The notes under the pieces are model-generated. The model searched no databases, was not told the origin of the DNA, and was given only the letters and a program-made list of their open reading frames with translations. From Saccharopolyspora rosea (GTDB taxonomy: Bacteria > Actinomycetota > Actinomycetes > Mycobacteriales > Pseudonocardiaceae), in the NCBI RefSeq assembly GCF_025643595.1, contig NZ_CP102826.1:2232001-2296000 (forward strand): a stretch of DNA of 64,000 nt, given 5' to 3'. Shown here piece after piece: positions 1-7,829 of this stretch. Numbering within the stretch: the first letter of the stretch is position 1; each line of letters begins with the position of its first letter. Both the position numbers and the translations under genes were made by a program.

Positions 1-39
1 CAGGCGCTCAACGTGTGCGGCGGCCTCGGCAACTACTGA
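1..39 (+). CDS. C-terminal end of an unidentified protein (partial)
   Basis: The first 39 bases read as twelve codons (QALNVCGGLGNY) and a TGA stop in an open frame that enters from outside the window. The next gene starts 43 bases later on the same strand, so the two are probably co-transcribed. Twelve residues are too few to assign a family, and I give no function. Confidence 0.55.
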   Translation, partial: QALNVCGGLGNY

Positions 40-82
40 CCGGCGGATCCCGCCCGGAACCCGCGATGACAGGAGCGTCGTC

Positions 83-589
83 ATGAAGCAGCAGATCCCG
101 GCCGAGCAGGCGCCGCCGGCGCCCGAGCTCGGCGATGTCCTGGACACCGTGCGGCAGAGCGCGTTGCACCTGCTGTCCGGGTTCCCCGCGGCGCCGAGCT
201 CGCTGCGCATCAGCGTCGGGGAGGTCTCGGTGCAGGCGGACTGGGCGGCGGGCCCACCGGTCGCCGCGGGTCCCGCGCCGGTGCGGGCCGAGGCCGCCGC
301 GACGCGGGCTCCCGCTGCCGAGGCACCGGCCGAGGCCGAGCCGCGCGAGTACGTCCGCGCGCCGTCGGTGGGGGTGTTCTACCGCGCCCCGGAACCGGGT
401 GCGGATCCCTTCGTCGCCGAAGGTGACCCGGTGCAGCCGGGGCAGCAGGTCGCGATCGTGGAGGCGATGAAGCTGATGATCCCGGTGAAGGCCGACGTGC
501 GGGGCGAGCTCGTCGAGGTCCTCAAGCAGGACGGCGAGCCGGTCGAGTACGACGAACCGCTGCTGGCCGTCCGGCCGTCGGACGGCTGA
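83..589 (+). CDS. accB: Biotin carboxyl carrier protein of acetyl-CoA carboxylase (AccB-like)
   Basis: A 168-residue carrier subunit that presents biotin to a biotin carboxylase and a carboxyltransferase for malonyl-CoA formation. The N-terminal third is a variable helical region, residues about 60-95 are an Ala/Pro/Glu-rich flexible linker, and the rest is a biotinyl/lipoyl domain with the motif EAMKLM, whose Lys130 is the predicted biotin site. Length and layout match bacterial AccB. ATG at 83 is preceded by AGGAG. No carboxylase or carboxyltransferase subunit adjoins it within the window, so partners may lie to the left. A stand-alone carrier next to a SnoaL-fold gene and rmlA suggests malonyl-CoA supply for a polyketide cluster at the window edge; that part is inference. 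Confidence 0.92.
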   Translation: MKQQIPAEQAPPAPELGDVLDTVRQSALHLLSGFPAAPSSLRISVGEVSVQADWAAGPPVAAGPAPVRAEAAATRAPAAEAPAEAEPREYVRAPSVGVFYRAPEPGADPFVAEGDPVQPGQQVAIVEAMKLMIPVKADVRGELVEVLKQDGEPVEYDEPLLAVRPSDG

Positions 590-593
590 CGGG

Positions 594-636
594 CCGGTGC
601 GCCGGACCCGGCGTGGCACCGGGCCCGGCGCACCGG
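594..636. terminator. Bidirectional hairpin between convergent accB and the SnoaL-like gene
   Basis: Two 18-base arms (594-611 and 619-636) are complementary with one internal mismatch pair, around a 7-base loop (612-618). The hairpin starts 4 bases after the accB stop and ends 7 bases before the stop of the convergent gene. It has no T-run, as is usual for actinobacterial terminators, and its symmetry would serve both strands. Confidence 0.75.
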
Positions 637-643
637 ACCGGGG

Positions 644-1105
644 TCAGCCGCGCGCCGGGACGGCCGGCGGCGCGAGGGACTCCTGGTCGTGGTCCACCGC
701 CCGCGAGCGCACCAGCAGGCCGTCCCCGTCCCGGACGAGGACGTCGTGGACCACGCAGCTCGGGCCCACGACCGGTTGCTTGACGCCGGGGCGGGTGGTG
801 AGCACGAGGGCGTAGCAGGTGGAGCGCAGCGTGCCGTCGTCGTGCTCGTCGACCACGACGTGGGTGAACAGGTGGCGGCGCTGCACCGGGTCGTCGTCGA
901 ACCTGCGGTGGAACTCGCGCAGCGCGTCGACGATGCCCTGCCGGGTCCGCGCGGCGTCGAGCGCGGGCGAGTGCTGGAACACGCCGTCCTCGGTGAACGT
1001 CGCGGCGTAGCTCTCGAAGTCCAGCCCGTCCAGGGCCTGCATCTGCCTGCCGTAGAAGTGCAGGACTTCCGCGTAGAGCTCGGGTCGGACGGGGTTGCCT
1101 GCCAT
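644..1105 (-). CDS. SnoaL-like (NTF2-fold) protein, possible polyketide hydroxylase/cyclase-type enzyme
   Basis: A 153-residue protein of the SnoaL-like NTF2 superfamily: an N-terminal helix with FYGRQMQALD, then YAATFTEDGVFQHSP, the usual motif around the pocket entrance, and a beta-rich C-terminal half. The family includes polyketide cyclases, aromatic-ring hydroxylase subunits and ketosteroid isomerase-like enzymes, so the reaction cannot be read from sequence alone. The start was placed at ATG 1105, seven bases behind GAGGAG; the frame stays open further upstream without homology. It is convergent with accB and divergent from rmlA, with about 180 bases between the two starts. Confidence 0.8.
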   Translation of the reverse strand: MAGNPVRPELYAEVLHFYGRQMQALDGLDFESYAATFTEDGVFQHSPALDAARTRQGIVDALREFHRRFDDDPVQRRHLFTHVVVDEHDDGTLRSTCYALVLTTRPGVKQPVVGPSCVVHDVLVRDGDGLLVRSRAVDHDQESLAPPAVPARG

Positions 1106-1283
1106 GGCGTCTCCTCGGCTGTCGGGTGGCGGTCGCCGGGTCTCCGCGGGCGCGGGGCGACGACTGCGCCGGATCGGTCTTGCCCGAGGAGAACCCTCTG
1201 CGCCGCCAGTCGAAAAAAGCTTGATGACCGGTCGCGGGCGGCGTCGCCGCGACGACCCGGAACAGTTCTGGAAGGTGGAGGCC

Positions 1284-2180
1284 ATGAAGGGGATCGTGCT
1301 GGCCGGCGGACACGGCACGCGGCTGCACCCGGTCACGCTCGGCGTGTCCAAGCAGCTGCTGCCGGTCTACGACAAGCCGATGATCTACTACCCGCTGTCG
1401 GTGCTGATGCTGGCCCGCATCCGCGACGTCCTCATCATCGCCGCGCCACCGGACCTCCCGGGGTTCCAGCGGCTCCTCGGGGACGGCAGCGATCTCGGAC
1501 TGTCCATCAGCTACGCCGCGCAACCCGAACCCCGCGGCCTCGCCGACGCGTTCGTGATCGGCGCCGACCACGTCGGCGGCGAGCCGTCGGCGTTGGTGCT
1601 GGGCGACAACATCTTTCACGGCAAGGGCTTTTCGCAGCTGTTGCAGGACGCGGCCCGGGACATCGACGGATGCGTGCTGTTCGGCTACCCGGTGCACGAC
1701 CCCGAGCGCTACGGCGTCGGCGAGGTCGACTCGGCGGGACGCCTGATCTCGCTGGAGGAGAAACCCGAACACCCGCGCACCAACCGCGCGATCACCGGAC
1801 TGTACTTCTACGACGCCGACGTCGTCGACATCGCCAAGAACCTGCGCCCCTCCGACCGCGGCGAACTCGAAATCACCGACGTCAACCGGGAGTACATGGC
1901 ACGCGGCAAGGCCGGTCTGATCGACATCGGTCGCGGCTTCGCCTGGTTGGACACCGGCACCCACGAATCCCTGGTCGAAGCCGGGCAGTACGTGCGCGTG
2001 CTGGAACGGCGGCAGGGCGTGCGGATCGCCTGCCTGGAGGAGATCGCGCTGCGGATGGGCTTCATCGACCGGGAAACCTGCTACCGCCTCGGTGAAAGGC
2101 TCGCCAAGTCGCCCTACGGCCAGTACGTGATGCAGGTCGCCACCACCGCAGGTGCGGAGCACGGCCGGCCCGGGCACTGA
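1284..2180 (+). CDS. rmlA: Glucose-1-phosphate thymidylyltransferase
   Basis: A 298-residue cytoplasmic enzyme that makes dTDP-glucose from dTTP and glucose-1-phosphate, the first step towards dTDP-deoxysugars. The nucleotidyltransferase signature LAGGHGTRLHPVT lies at residues 6-18, followed by KQLLPVYDKPMIYYPLS and EEKPEHPRTN, all typical of RmlA. The length matches the family. The frame is open from 1095, but ATG 1284 with GGTGGAG four bases before it gives the canonical N-terminus (MKGIVLAGG). No rmlB, rmlC, rmlD or glycosyltransferase follows: the next gene is convergent after 6 bases. It either serves cell-wall rhamnose in trans or belongs to a deoxysugar pathway outside the window. Confidence 0.96.
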   Translation: MKGIVLAGGHGTRLHPVTLGVSKQLLPVYDKPMIYYPLSVLMLARIRDVLIIAAPPDLPGFQRLLGDGSDLGLSISYAAQPEPRGLADAFVIGADHVGGEPSALVLGDNIFHGKGFSQLLQDAARDIDGCVLFGYPVHDPERYGVGEVDSAGRLISLEEKPEHPRTNRAITGLYFYDADVVDIAKNLRPSDRGELEITDVNREYMARGKAGLIDIGRGFAWLDTGTHESLVEAGQYVRVLERRQGVRIACLEEIALRMGFIDRETCYRLGERLAKSPYGQYVMQVATTAGAEHGRPGH

Positions 2181-2186
2181 TCGCCG

Positions 2187-3209
2187 CTAGGTTCCCGGCT
2201 CTGTTCGTGCGCGTCGTCTGCGGTGGCGCCATTGGCTGGGGCTGCAACCGAATTCGCCCCGGAACCACCGGGAGAAGTTGCCCGGTGAGGAGAACGACAG
2301 GAGTTCGGCGATCTCGGTCAGCGTGTAGCGCTGGTTTCCCACCAGGTTCGCGGCGAGTTCGGTGCGCGTCGCGTTCAGGACCGAGGAGAACGTCTCGCCG
2401 ACTTCGGCGAGGTGCCGGTGGATCGTCCGGCGGTCGACCCCGAGGCTGCGCGCGACCTGGTTGACCGAACACCGCCCGGTGGGCAGCAGGAGCTCGATGA
2501 GTTCGCGGACCCGGTCGAGGGTGGTGGTTTCCTTCGGCGGCTCCAGGGAATCGAGGATCTGGTACGCGTAGGTGCGCATGAGCGGGTCCGACATCTTGTT
2601 GGGCGCGTCGAGTTCGTGGGCGTAGAACGAGATCCCGTTGAAATCCTGCTCGAACTCGACCGCGGACCCGAACACCCGTCGGTGGGTGCTGGCGCTGGCG
2701 GGCGCGTGGTGGGTGAAGCAGACGGTCAACGGCTTCCAGAGCGGTCCGAGGAAGCCGAGCAGGAGCCGGTGGACAGCGCCCAGGGCCAACTCGGTGGCCT
2801 GCCGCGCCTCGACCTGCTCGCCCAGTTCGAACCCGACGCGGACGGTGGCCAGTCCGTGGAGCACGACCAGCCGCATCCGCAGGGCTTCGTTGTACATGCT
2901 CTCGTGCCGGATCAGGATCGACAGCGCGCTGCGGACGTCGGGTTCCTCGCGGATGACCAGGCTCAGCGGGCCGAGGTTGGCGAAGCGGCGGCGTTCGGCC
3001 AGCAGCAGTCCGAAGTCCTGCCGCCCGGACTCCGCCGCGGACCGCTCCAGGAGCCGCGCGACCGCCGCGGCTGGAACCCACCGGTCCTGGAGCGCGATGC
3101 CCGCCGGGTCGAGCCCGGCACCTCGCAGCAGCGGCGCGGGATCGAGGCCGACCGACTGGCTGACCTCGATGTAGCTGTTCAGGGCGGCATAACGGGCGAG
3201 GGGTTTCAT
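2187..3209 (-). CDS. AraC-family transcriptional regulator
   Basis: A 340-residue DNA-binding protein. Residues about 15-200 resemble the Arabinose_bd-type ligand domain of the OruR/ArgR-like AraC subgroup, and the last 100 form a double helix-turn-helix with SVNQVARSLGVDRRTIHRHL and a second helix pair around FSSPGNFSRWFRGEFGCSP, the AraC signature. The start was set at ATG 3209, which begins at the ligand domain; the frame runs on without homology. The gene is divergent from the TauD-like gene at 3337 with a 127-base shared promoter region, so it probably controls the catabolic genes at 3.3-11.4 kb in response to their substrate (inference). Confidence 0.92.
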   Translation of the reverse strand: MKPLARYAALNSYIEVSQSVGLDPAPLLRGAGLDPAGIALQDRWVPAAAVARLLERSAAESGRQDFGLLLAERRRFANLGPLSLVIREEPDVRSALSILIRHESMYNEALRMRLVVLHGLATVRVGFELGEQVEARQATELALGAVHRLLLGFLGPLWKPLTVCFTHHAPASASTHRRVFGSAVEFEQDFNGISFYAHELDAPNKMSDPLMRTYAYQILDSLEPPKETTTLDRVRELIELLLPTGRCSVNQVARSLGVDRRTIHRHLAEVGETFSSVLNATRTELAANLVGNQRYTLTEIAELLSFSSPGNFSRWFRGEFGCSPSQWRHRRRRARTEPGT

Positions 3210-3336
3210 GGCCGCCTCCGGTGATGTCCCCAAATGACGAGCATCATGTCCCGCGAGGATAAGCCAGCCGGTTCTCGTCGGCCTACTGTCGCCTCCATCA
3301 CGGCCTTTTCGCTCCGGGCCTCGGATGGAGGACGCC

Positions 3337-4551
3337 ATGACCGAAGCAGTGGGACAGCGCTCGGGTGCCGACTCCGATCGCACGACTCGTCCCGATGTGC
3401 TCCGGGAGCCGTGCCGGACGGCCGCCGCGTGGCAGGCCGCGGACGTCGCGGATCCGGCCGCGTGGCAGTTCGAGCTCTCGCCGGCGCAGCTCGACGAGCT
3501 GGAGTCCGGGCTGCGCGAGTCGCGTAGGAACGGGATCGCGCTGCTCAAGCTCACCCGCGAACGGTTTCCGCTTCCCACCCTGGCACCCACGCTGGAGCGC
3601 GTCGCCCGGTGCCTCGAAGGTGGTCCCGGTTTCGCGGTGATCAGAGGCCTCCCGGCCGAGCGGTACGACGACGCCGAGCTGGCCACGCTGTTGTGGGCGA
3701 CCACGCAGTACTTGGGCTCCCCGGTCTCGCAGGACTCCCGAGGCCGCAAGCTCCGCCGCATCCGGTGTGCGACCGAGAGCAGGGCCGGCGGCGGTGCTGC
3801 GGACCTGGAACTGCGGACGGGCGGCTCCGATGTCGTGGCGCTGCTGAGCCCACGGCTCGGCGGGCGGAGCTCGGTGGTGAGTTCGGCGGCGCTGTACAAC
3901 GAGGTGTTGCGGCGCGAACCGGTGCTGGTCGAGCGGTTGTACCGCCGGTTCGCGGTGGATCGACGCGGTGAGGAGCTCCCGGGCGAGCGGCCTTACCGGA
4001 TGCTTCCGCTGGCGTGTTGGTACGACGGCGAGCTGAGCCTCCGCTACGACCGGTTCGACATCGAGTCGGCGCAGCGGTTCCCCGCGGCTCCCCGGTTGGC
4101 ACCCGCGGACTTGGAGTTGTTCGACCTGCTCGACGAGTTGGCGGCCTCGTCGGAGCTCCGGTTCTCCTTCGACGTCGAGCCCGGGGACATCCAGCTGTTC
4201 AACAACTACGCGGTCCTGCACGCGCACGTCCAACGGAGGTGCCGCGCGGTCCCCGCCGCCCGCGATCACGTGCTGCGGCTCTGGCTGACCCTCCACAACG
4301 GACGTCGCCTGCCACCGGGTTTCACGTGGACGACGCCCGGATATGGCGGGCCGCGGGGACGCGGCGGTGTCACCCCCCAGCGACGTCCCGGACGACCGGC
4401 GTCCGGGCGATCGGAGCGAAGAGCGCACCGAACGGTCTGCGGACAACCCGATGCACGGCACGTCGCCGTGCCGACGCTGAAAGGAGAAGAACGTCATGGC
4501 GTACGCCATCCGGTTCCAGGAGACCGGTGGGCCGGAGGTCATGCGGTGTGA
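3337..4551 (+). CDS. TauD/TfdA-family protein lacking the HxD iron-binding motif (probable pseudoenzyme)
   Basis: A 404-residue member of the Fe(II)/2-oxoglutarate dioxygenase superfamily. Family landmarks are clear: GFAVIRGLPAERYDD, YLGSPVSQ, SDVVALLSPRLGG, ESAQRFPAAPRL, GDIQLFNNYAVLHA (distal His295) and HVLRLWLTLHNGRRLPPGF. Where active relatives have His-x-Asp, this protein has Arg160-Thr-Gly162, so two of the three iron ligands are absent. After the normal family end the frame runs about 60 low-complexity residues further and crosses the Shine-Dalgarno and first 56 bases of the next gene, which suggests loss of the original stop. ATG 3337 was preferred over 3325 because GGAGG precedes it. 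It may be a degenerate gene or a non-catalytic protein. Confidence 0.78.
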   Translation: MTEAVGQRSGADSDRTTRPDVLREPCRTAAAWQAADVADPAAWQFELSPAQLDELESGLRESRRNGIALLKLTRERFPLPTLAPTLERVARCLEGGPGFAVIRGLPAERYDDAELATLLWATTQYLGSPVSQDSRGRKLRRIRCATESRAGGGAADLELRTGGSDVVALLSPRLGGRSSVVSSAALYNEVLRREPVLVERLYRRFAVDRRGEELPGERPYRMLPLACWYDGELSLRYDRFDIESAQRFPAAPRLAPADLELFDLLDELAASSELRFSFDVEPGDIQLFNNYAVLHAHVQRRCRAVPAARDHVLRLWLTLHNGRRLPPGFTWTTPGYGGPRGRGGVTPQRRPGRPASGRSERRAHRTVCGQPDARHVAVPTLKGEERHGVRHPVPGDRWAGGHAV

Positions 4552-5470
4552 AGCCGTCGCGGTGGGCGACCCCGGCCCGGGAGAGGTCCGGATCCGGCAC
4601 GAGGCGGTCGGGCTGAACTTCGCCGACACCTACTTCCGCACCGGCCTGTACCCGGCCGATCTTCCCGCCGGGCTGGGCGTCGAAGCGGCTGGTGTCGTCC
4701 AGGCCGTCGGGCCCGGTGTGCAGCACGTCCGCGCCGGCGACCGGGTCACCTACACCGGAAGTCCGCTCGGGGCGTACAGCACCGAGCGCGTGATGCCGGC
4801 CGCGCCGCTGATCGCGCTCCCGGACGCGATCGACTTCGACACGGCAGCCGCGATGACCATGCGCGGACTCACCACGGCCTACCTGCTGCGCCGCATCCAC
4901 CCGCTGGAGCCGGGCGACACCGTGCTGCTGCACGCCGCGGCCGGGGGAGTGGGACTGATCTTCCTGCAGTGGGCGAAGCTGCTCGGGATCACGGTGATCG
5001 GTACCGTGTCGACCGAGGAGAAGGCCGAGGTGGCGCGTGCTTTCGGCTGCGACCACGTCGTCCTCCACACGCGCGAGGACGTGGCCGAGCGCGTCCGCGA
5101 GATCACCGGCGGCGCGGGCGTCCCGGTCGTGTTCGACAGCATCGGCCGGTCGACCTTCCAGTCCTCGCTCGACTCGCTCGCGCGACGGGGATTGCTGGTG
5201 TGCTTCGGCACGGCCTCCGGCCCCGTCCCGCCCATCGACGCGATGCAACTGGCCGTCAAGGGATCGGTGTTCGTCACCCGCCCAGCGCTCGCCGACTACA
5301 TCGCCGACCCGGCCGAGCGCGAACAGCTGGCGGGGGAACTGTTCGGACACGTCGCCGAGGGCCGGATCAGGATCGACATCAACCAGCGCTACGCGCTCCA
5401 GGATGCGGTGCAGGCCCACCGCGATCTCGAAGCGGGCCGCAGCATCGGATCCTCGGTCTTCTGCCTCTGA
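4496..5470 (+). CDS. Quinone oxidoreductase-like MDR family NADPH reductase
   Basis: A 324-residue zinc-independent medium-chain dehydrogenase/reductase of the QOR type. The N-terminal GroES-like domain contains GLNFADTYFRTGLYP and GVEAAGVVQAVGPGV, and the Rossmann domain contains AAAGGVGLIFLQWAKLLG, the NADPH-binding signature. The Cys and His zinc ligands of alcohol dehydrogenases are absent, as expected. The family reduces quinones or alpha,beta-unsaturated carbonyls. ATG 4496 follows AAAGGAG. The gene lies at the head of a same-strand run with the TauD dioxygenase (62-base gap) and the beta-keto acid cleavage enzyme, so its substrate probably belongs to that pathway. Confidence 0.93.
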   Translation: MAYAIRFQETGGPEVMRCEAVAVGDPGPGEVRIRHEAVGLNFADTYFRTGLYPADLPAGLGVEAAGVVQAVGPGVQHVRAGDRVTYTGSPLGAYSTERVMPAAPLIALPDAIDFDTAAAMTMRGLTTAYLLRRIHPLEPGDTVLLHAAAGGVGLIFLQWAKLLGITVIGTVSTEEKAEVARAFGCDHVVLHTREDVAERVREITGGAGVPVVFDSIGRSTFQSSLDSLARRGLLVCFGTASGPVPPIDAMQLAVKGSVFVTRPALADYIADPAEREQLAGELFGHVAEGRIRIDINQRYALQDAVQAHRDLEAGRSIGSSVFCL

Positions 5471-5532
5471 CCCGACTCCCCGCTGCCGGAGGTTCCGGCA
5501 GCGCGATCGAACAATCCGCGGAGGAAACTGCC

Positions 5533-6423
5533 ATGTCCAGCACCGTTGGGATGACCGAACCGGTCGCGACCACGATCAGGGCGGAACCGCTCACCTGCAC
5601 CATCGGTGCGGAGCTGTTCGACGTCCACCTCGGTGAGGTGGCGCGCGACGACGCCCTGTTCGCCGAGCTGCACGCGTTGCTGCTCAAGCACAAGGTCCTG
5701 TTCCTGCGGGACCAGGACATCAGCCGCGCCGAGCACGTGGCCCTCGCCCAGCGCTTCGGCGCCCTGGAAGACCACCCGGCCGTCGGGAGCGATCCGGACC
5801 ACCCGGGGCTGGTGCGGATCTACAAGGACCTCGACAGCCCCGCCGAGCACTACGAGAACGCCTACCACTGCGACGCCACCTGGCGGGAGAACCCGCCCAT
5901 GGGCTGCGTGTTGCGGTGCGTGGAAGGCCCGGAAGTCGGCGGCGACACCATCTGGGTCAACATGGCCGCGGCCTACGAGAACCTCCCCGACGACGTCAAG
6001 CGCCGGATCGAGGGGCTGCGCGCCCGGCACAGCATCGAGGCCAGCTTCGGTGCCGCGCTGCCGACGCAGCAACGCCACGAGTTGAAGGACCGCTTCCCCG
6101 ACGCGGAGCACCCGGTGGTGCGCACCCACCCCGAAACCGGCGAGAAGGTCCTGTTCGTCAACGCGTTCACCACGCACTTCGTCAACTTCCACACGCCGGA
6201 GAACATCCGCTGCGGCTTCGACTACGCCCCCGGGGCGGGCAACCTGCTCAACTACCTGATCAGCCAGGCCGCGATCCCGGAGTACCAGGTGCGCTGGCGG
6301 TGGACCGAGAACAGCGTGGCGATCTGGGACAACAGGTCCACGCAGCACTACGCGGTCCAGGACTACTGGCCCGCGGTCCGCAAGATGGAACGCGCCGGGA
6401 TCATCGGCGATCGACCGTTCTGA
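5533..6423 (+). CDS. TauD/TfdA-family 2-oxoglutarate-dependent dioxygenase
   Basis: A 296-residue cytoplasmic Fe(II)/2-oxoglutarate oxygenase. The iron triad is visible: His112-Cys-Asp114 in YHCDATWRENPP and a distal histidine in WDNRSTQHYAVQDY; the downstream arginine that binds 2-oxoglutarate is probably in VRKMERAGI. Length and order match taurine or 2,4-D dioxygenases. The substrate is not readable. The neighbours point to an acid that is hydroxylated and then carried through a beta-keto acid to CoA thioesters. ATG 5533 follows GGAGGAAA-type purines. Unlike the gene two positions upstream it keeps every catalytic residue. Confidence 0.93.
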   Translation: MSSTVGMTEPVATTIRAEPLTCTIGAELFDVHLGEVARDDALFAELHALLLKHKVLFLRDQDISRAEHVALAQRFGALEDHPAVGSDPDHPGLVRIYKDLDSPAEHYENAYHCDATWRENPPMGCVLRCVEGPEVGGDTIWVNMAAAYENLPDDVKRRIEGLRARHSIEASFGAALPTQQRHELKDRFPDAEHPVVRTHPETGEKVLFVNAFTTHFVNFHTPENIRCGFDYAPGAGNLLNYLISQAAIPEYQVRWRWTENSVAIWDNRSTQHYAVQDYWPAVRKMERAGIIGDRPF

Positions 6424-6491
6424 CCCTCCTGCCCGACTCCGCACCCCTTCCTCGGACGTGGACCCGCTTCGCTCGACAGAGGAGACGAACC

Positions 6492-7544
6492 ATGCACTTC
6501 CACGACGATTCGCTGTTCCCCGAGAACCAGGAGAAGCTCGTCATCACGGTGGCCCCGTACGGTCCTGAGTGGGAGCCGGCGGACTTCGCCGACGACCTCC
6601 CGGTGACCATGGACGAGCACGTCCAGCAGGCGGTCGACTGCTACAACGCCGGGGCCACCGTGCTGCACATCCACGTGCGCGAACTGGACGGCAAGGGCTC
6701 CAAACGGCTGTCCAGGTTCAACGAGCTGCTGGGCCGCCTGCGGGAGGCCGTTCCCGAGATGATCCTCCAGGTGGGCGGTTCGATCTCGTTCGCTCCGGAA
6801 GAAGAAGGCGCGGACGCCAAGTGGCTCAGCGACGACACCCGGCACATGCTGGCCGAACTCGATCCCGCGCCGGACCAGGTGACCATCGCCATCAACACCA
6901 ACCAGATGAACATCATGGAGTTGATGACCGAGGACGACATCGCCGGGACCTCGCTCGCGCGACCGGCGGTGGCCGAGGCGTACCGCGAGATGTTCGTGCC
7001 GGCGAGTCCGGCCTGGGTCGAGGAGCACTTGAAGCGCCTCCAGGACGCGGGGATCCAACCGCACTTCCAGCTCGCGAACATCCCGCAGCTGGAAACCGTC
7101 GAGCGCCTGGTCCGGCGCGGTGTCTACACCGGACCGCTCATGGTCACCTGGGTGGGCATCGGTGGTGGGTTCGACGGCCCCAGTCCGTACAACATGATGG
7201 AGTTCATCCGCCGCGTTCCCGATGGTGCGGTGCTGACGCTGGAAACCCTCATGCGCAGCGTGCTGCCCGTCAACGCGATGGCGATCGCCATGGGGCTGCA
7301 CACCCGTTGCGGCAACGAGGACACCCTGTGGGGCAGGAAGGGGGAGAAGAAGACCTCCGTCCAGCAGATCGAGCAGCTGGTGCGCATCGCCGGGGAACTC
7401 GGTCGCGAGGTGGCCAACGGCAAGGAGGCGCGCGAGATCTACAAGATCGGCGAACGCTATGCCGACGCCGACGAAACCCTCGCCAAACTCGGATTCGCGC
7501 CGAACCGCAAACCAGGGCAGGTCGGCTTCCCCCACCACGCTTAG
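6492..7544 (+). CDS. Beta-keto acid cleavage enzyme (BKACE, DUF849 family)
   Basis: A 350-residue TIM-barrel enzyme of the BKACE family, which condenses a beta-keto acid with acetyl-CoA and cleaves it to acetoacetate and a new acyl-CoA. Seen are LVITVAPYGPEW, GATVLHIHVRELDGKGS (zinc-binding HxH), QVGGSISF, and the C-terminal LPVNAMAIAMGLHTRCGNEDT with the family's conserved glutamate and histidine region. Family members act on 3-keto-5-aminohexanoate, dehydrocarnitine and other beta-keto acids; the substrate here is unknown. ATG 6492 lies behind GAGGAGAC. Its TAG stop overlaps the first base of a repeat element. Confidence 0.92.
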   Translation: MHFHDDSLFPENQEKLVITVAPYGPEWEPADFADDLPVTMDEHVQQAVDCYNAGATVLHIHVRELDGKGSKRLSRFNELLGRLREAVPEMILQVGGSISFAPEEEGADAKWLSDDTRHMLAELDPAPDQVTIAINTNQMNIMELMTEDDIAGTSLARPAVAEAYREMFVPASPAWVEEHLKRLQDAGIQPHFQLANIPQLETVERLVRRGVYTGPLMVTWVGIGGGFDGPSPYNMMEFIRRVPDGAVLTLETLMRSVLPVNAMAIAMGLHTRCGNEDTLWGRKGEKKTSVQQIEQLVRIAGELGREVANGKEAREIYKIGERYADADETLAKLGFAPNRKPGQVGFPHHA

Positions 7545-7775
7545 AGCCTGCCTTTGGACTCGTTTTGCGTGGCGGTGCCGGTGGCGGAACCTCAGCGGCC
7601 GTCTCGACTGCGGAAGCCCCTCCTGATGTATGCCCAATACACGGCGTCGGGGCTGTCCTCGCGAGACGGCCGCTGAGAACCCGCGGCGGTGCCGGTTGCG
7701 AGGCCACTCACCGAAAGAGAAAGCGGCTGGCGCCGCTTACCACGCCCCGTCGGAACCAAGTTCGACGACAGGCTC
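7544..7775 (+). repeat. MITE-like hairpin repeat, copy 1 (full length)
   Basis: About 232 bp between the BKACE gene and the MFS gene. The ends are imperfect inverted repeats (GAGCCTGCCTTTGGACT on the left; AGTTCGACGACAGGCTC on the right). Inside is a perfect 16-bp inverted repeat, CTCAGCGGCCGTCTCG at 7591-7606 and its complement at 7662-7677, with a further small hairpin in its loop. The core GGCGGTGCCGGTGGCGGAAC and the right-hand CACCGAAAGAGAAAGCGGC recur in copy 2 (15797-16016), and parts recur in three other intergenic regions. No open frame for a transposase is present. The first base is the G of the upstream TAG stop. Confidence 0.85.
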
Positions 7776-7829
7776 CACCAGGAGGACGAGTAGTTCCGCA
7801 GGACGCCCGCATCACGCCGAGGAGTGACG

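Noticed and set aside
7591..7677. The 16-bp perfect inverted repeat considered as the terminal repeat of an insertion sequence
   Set aside because: It is internal to a 232-bp element that recurs elsewhere, no transposase frame is present, and the outer ends carry their own inverted repeats.
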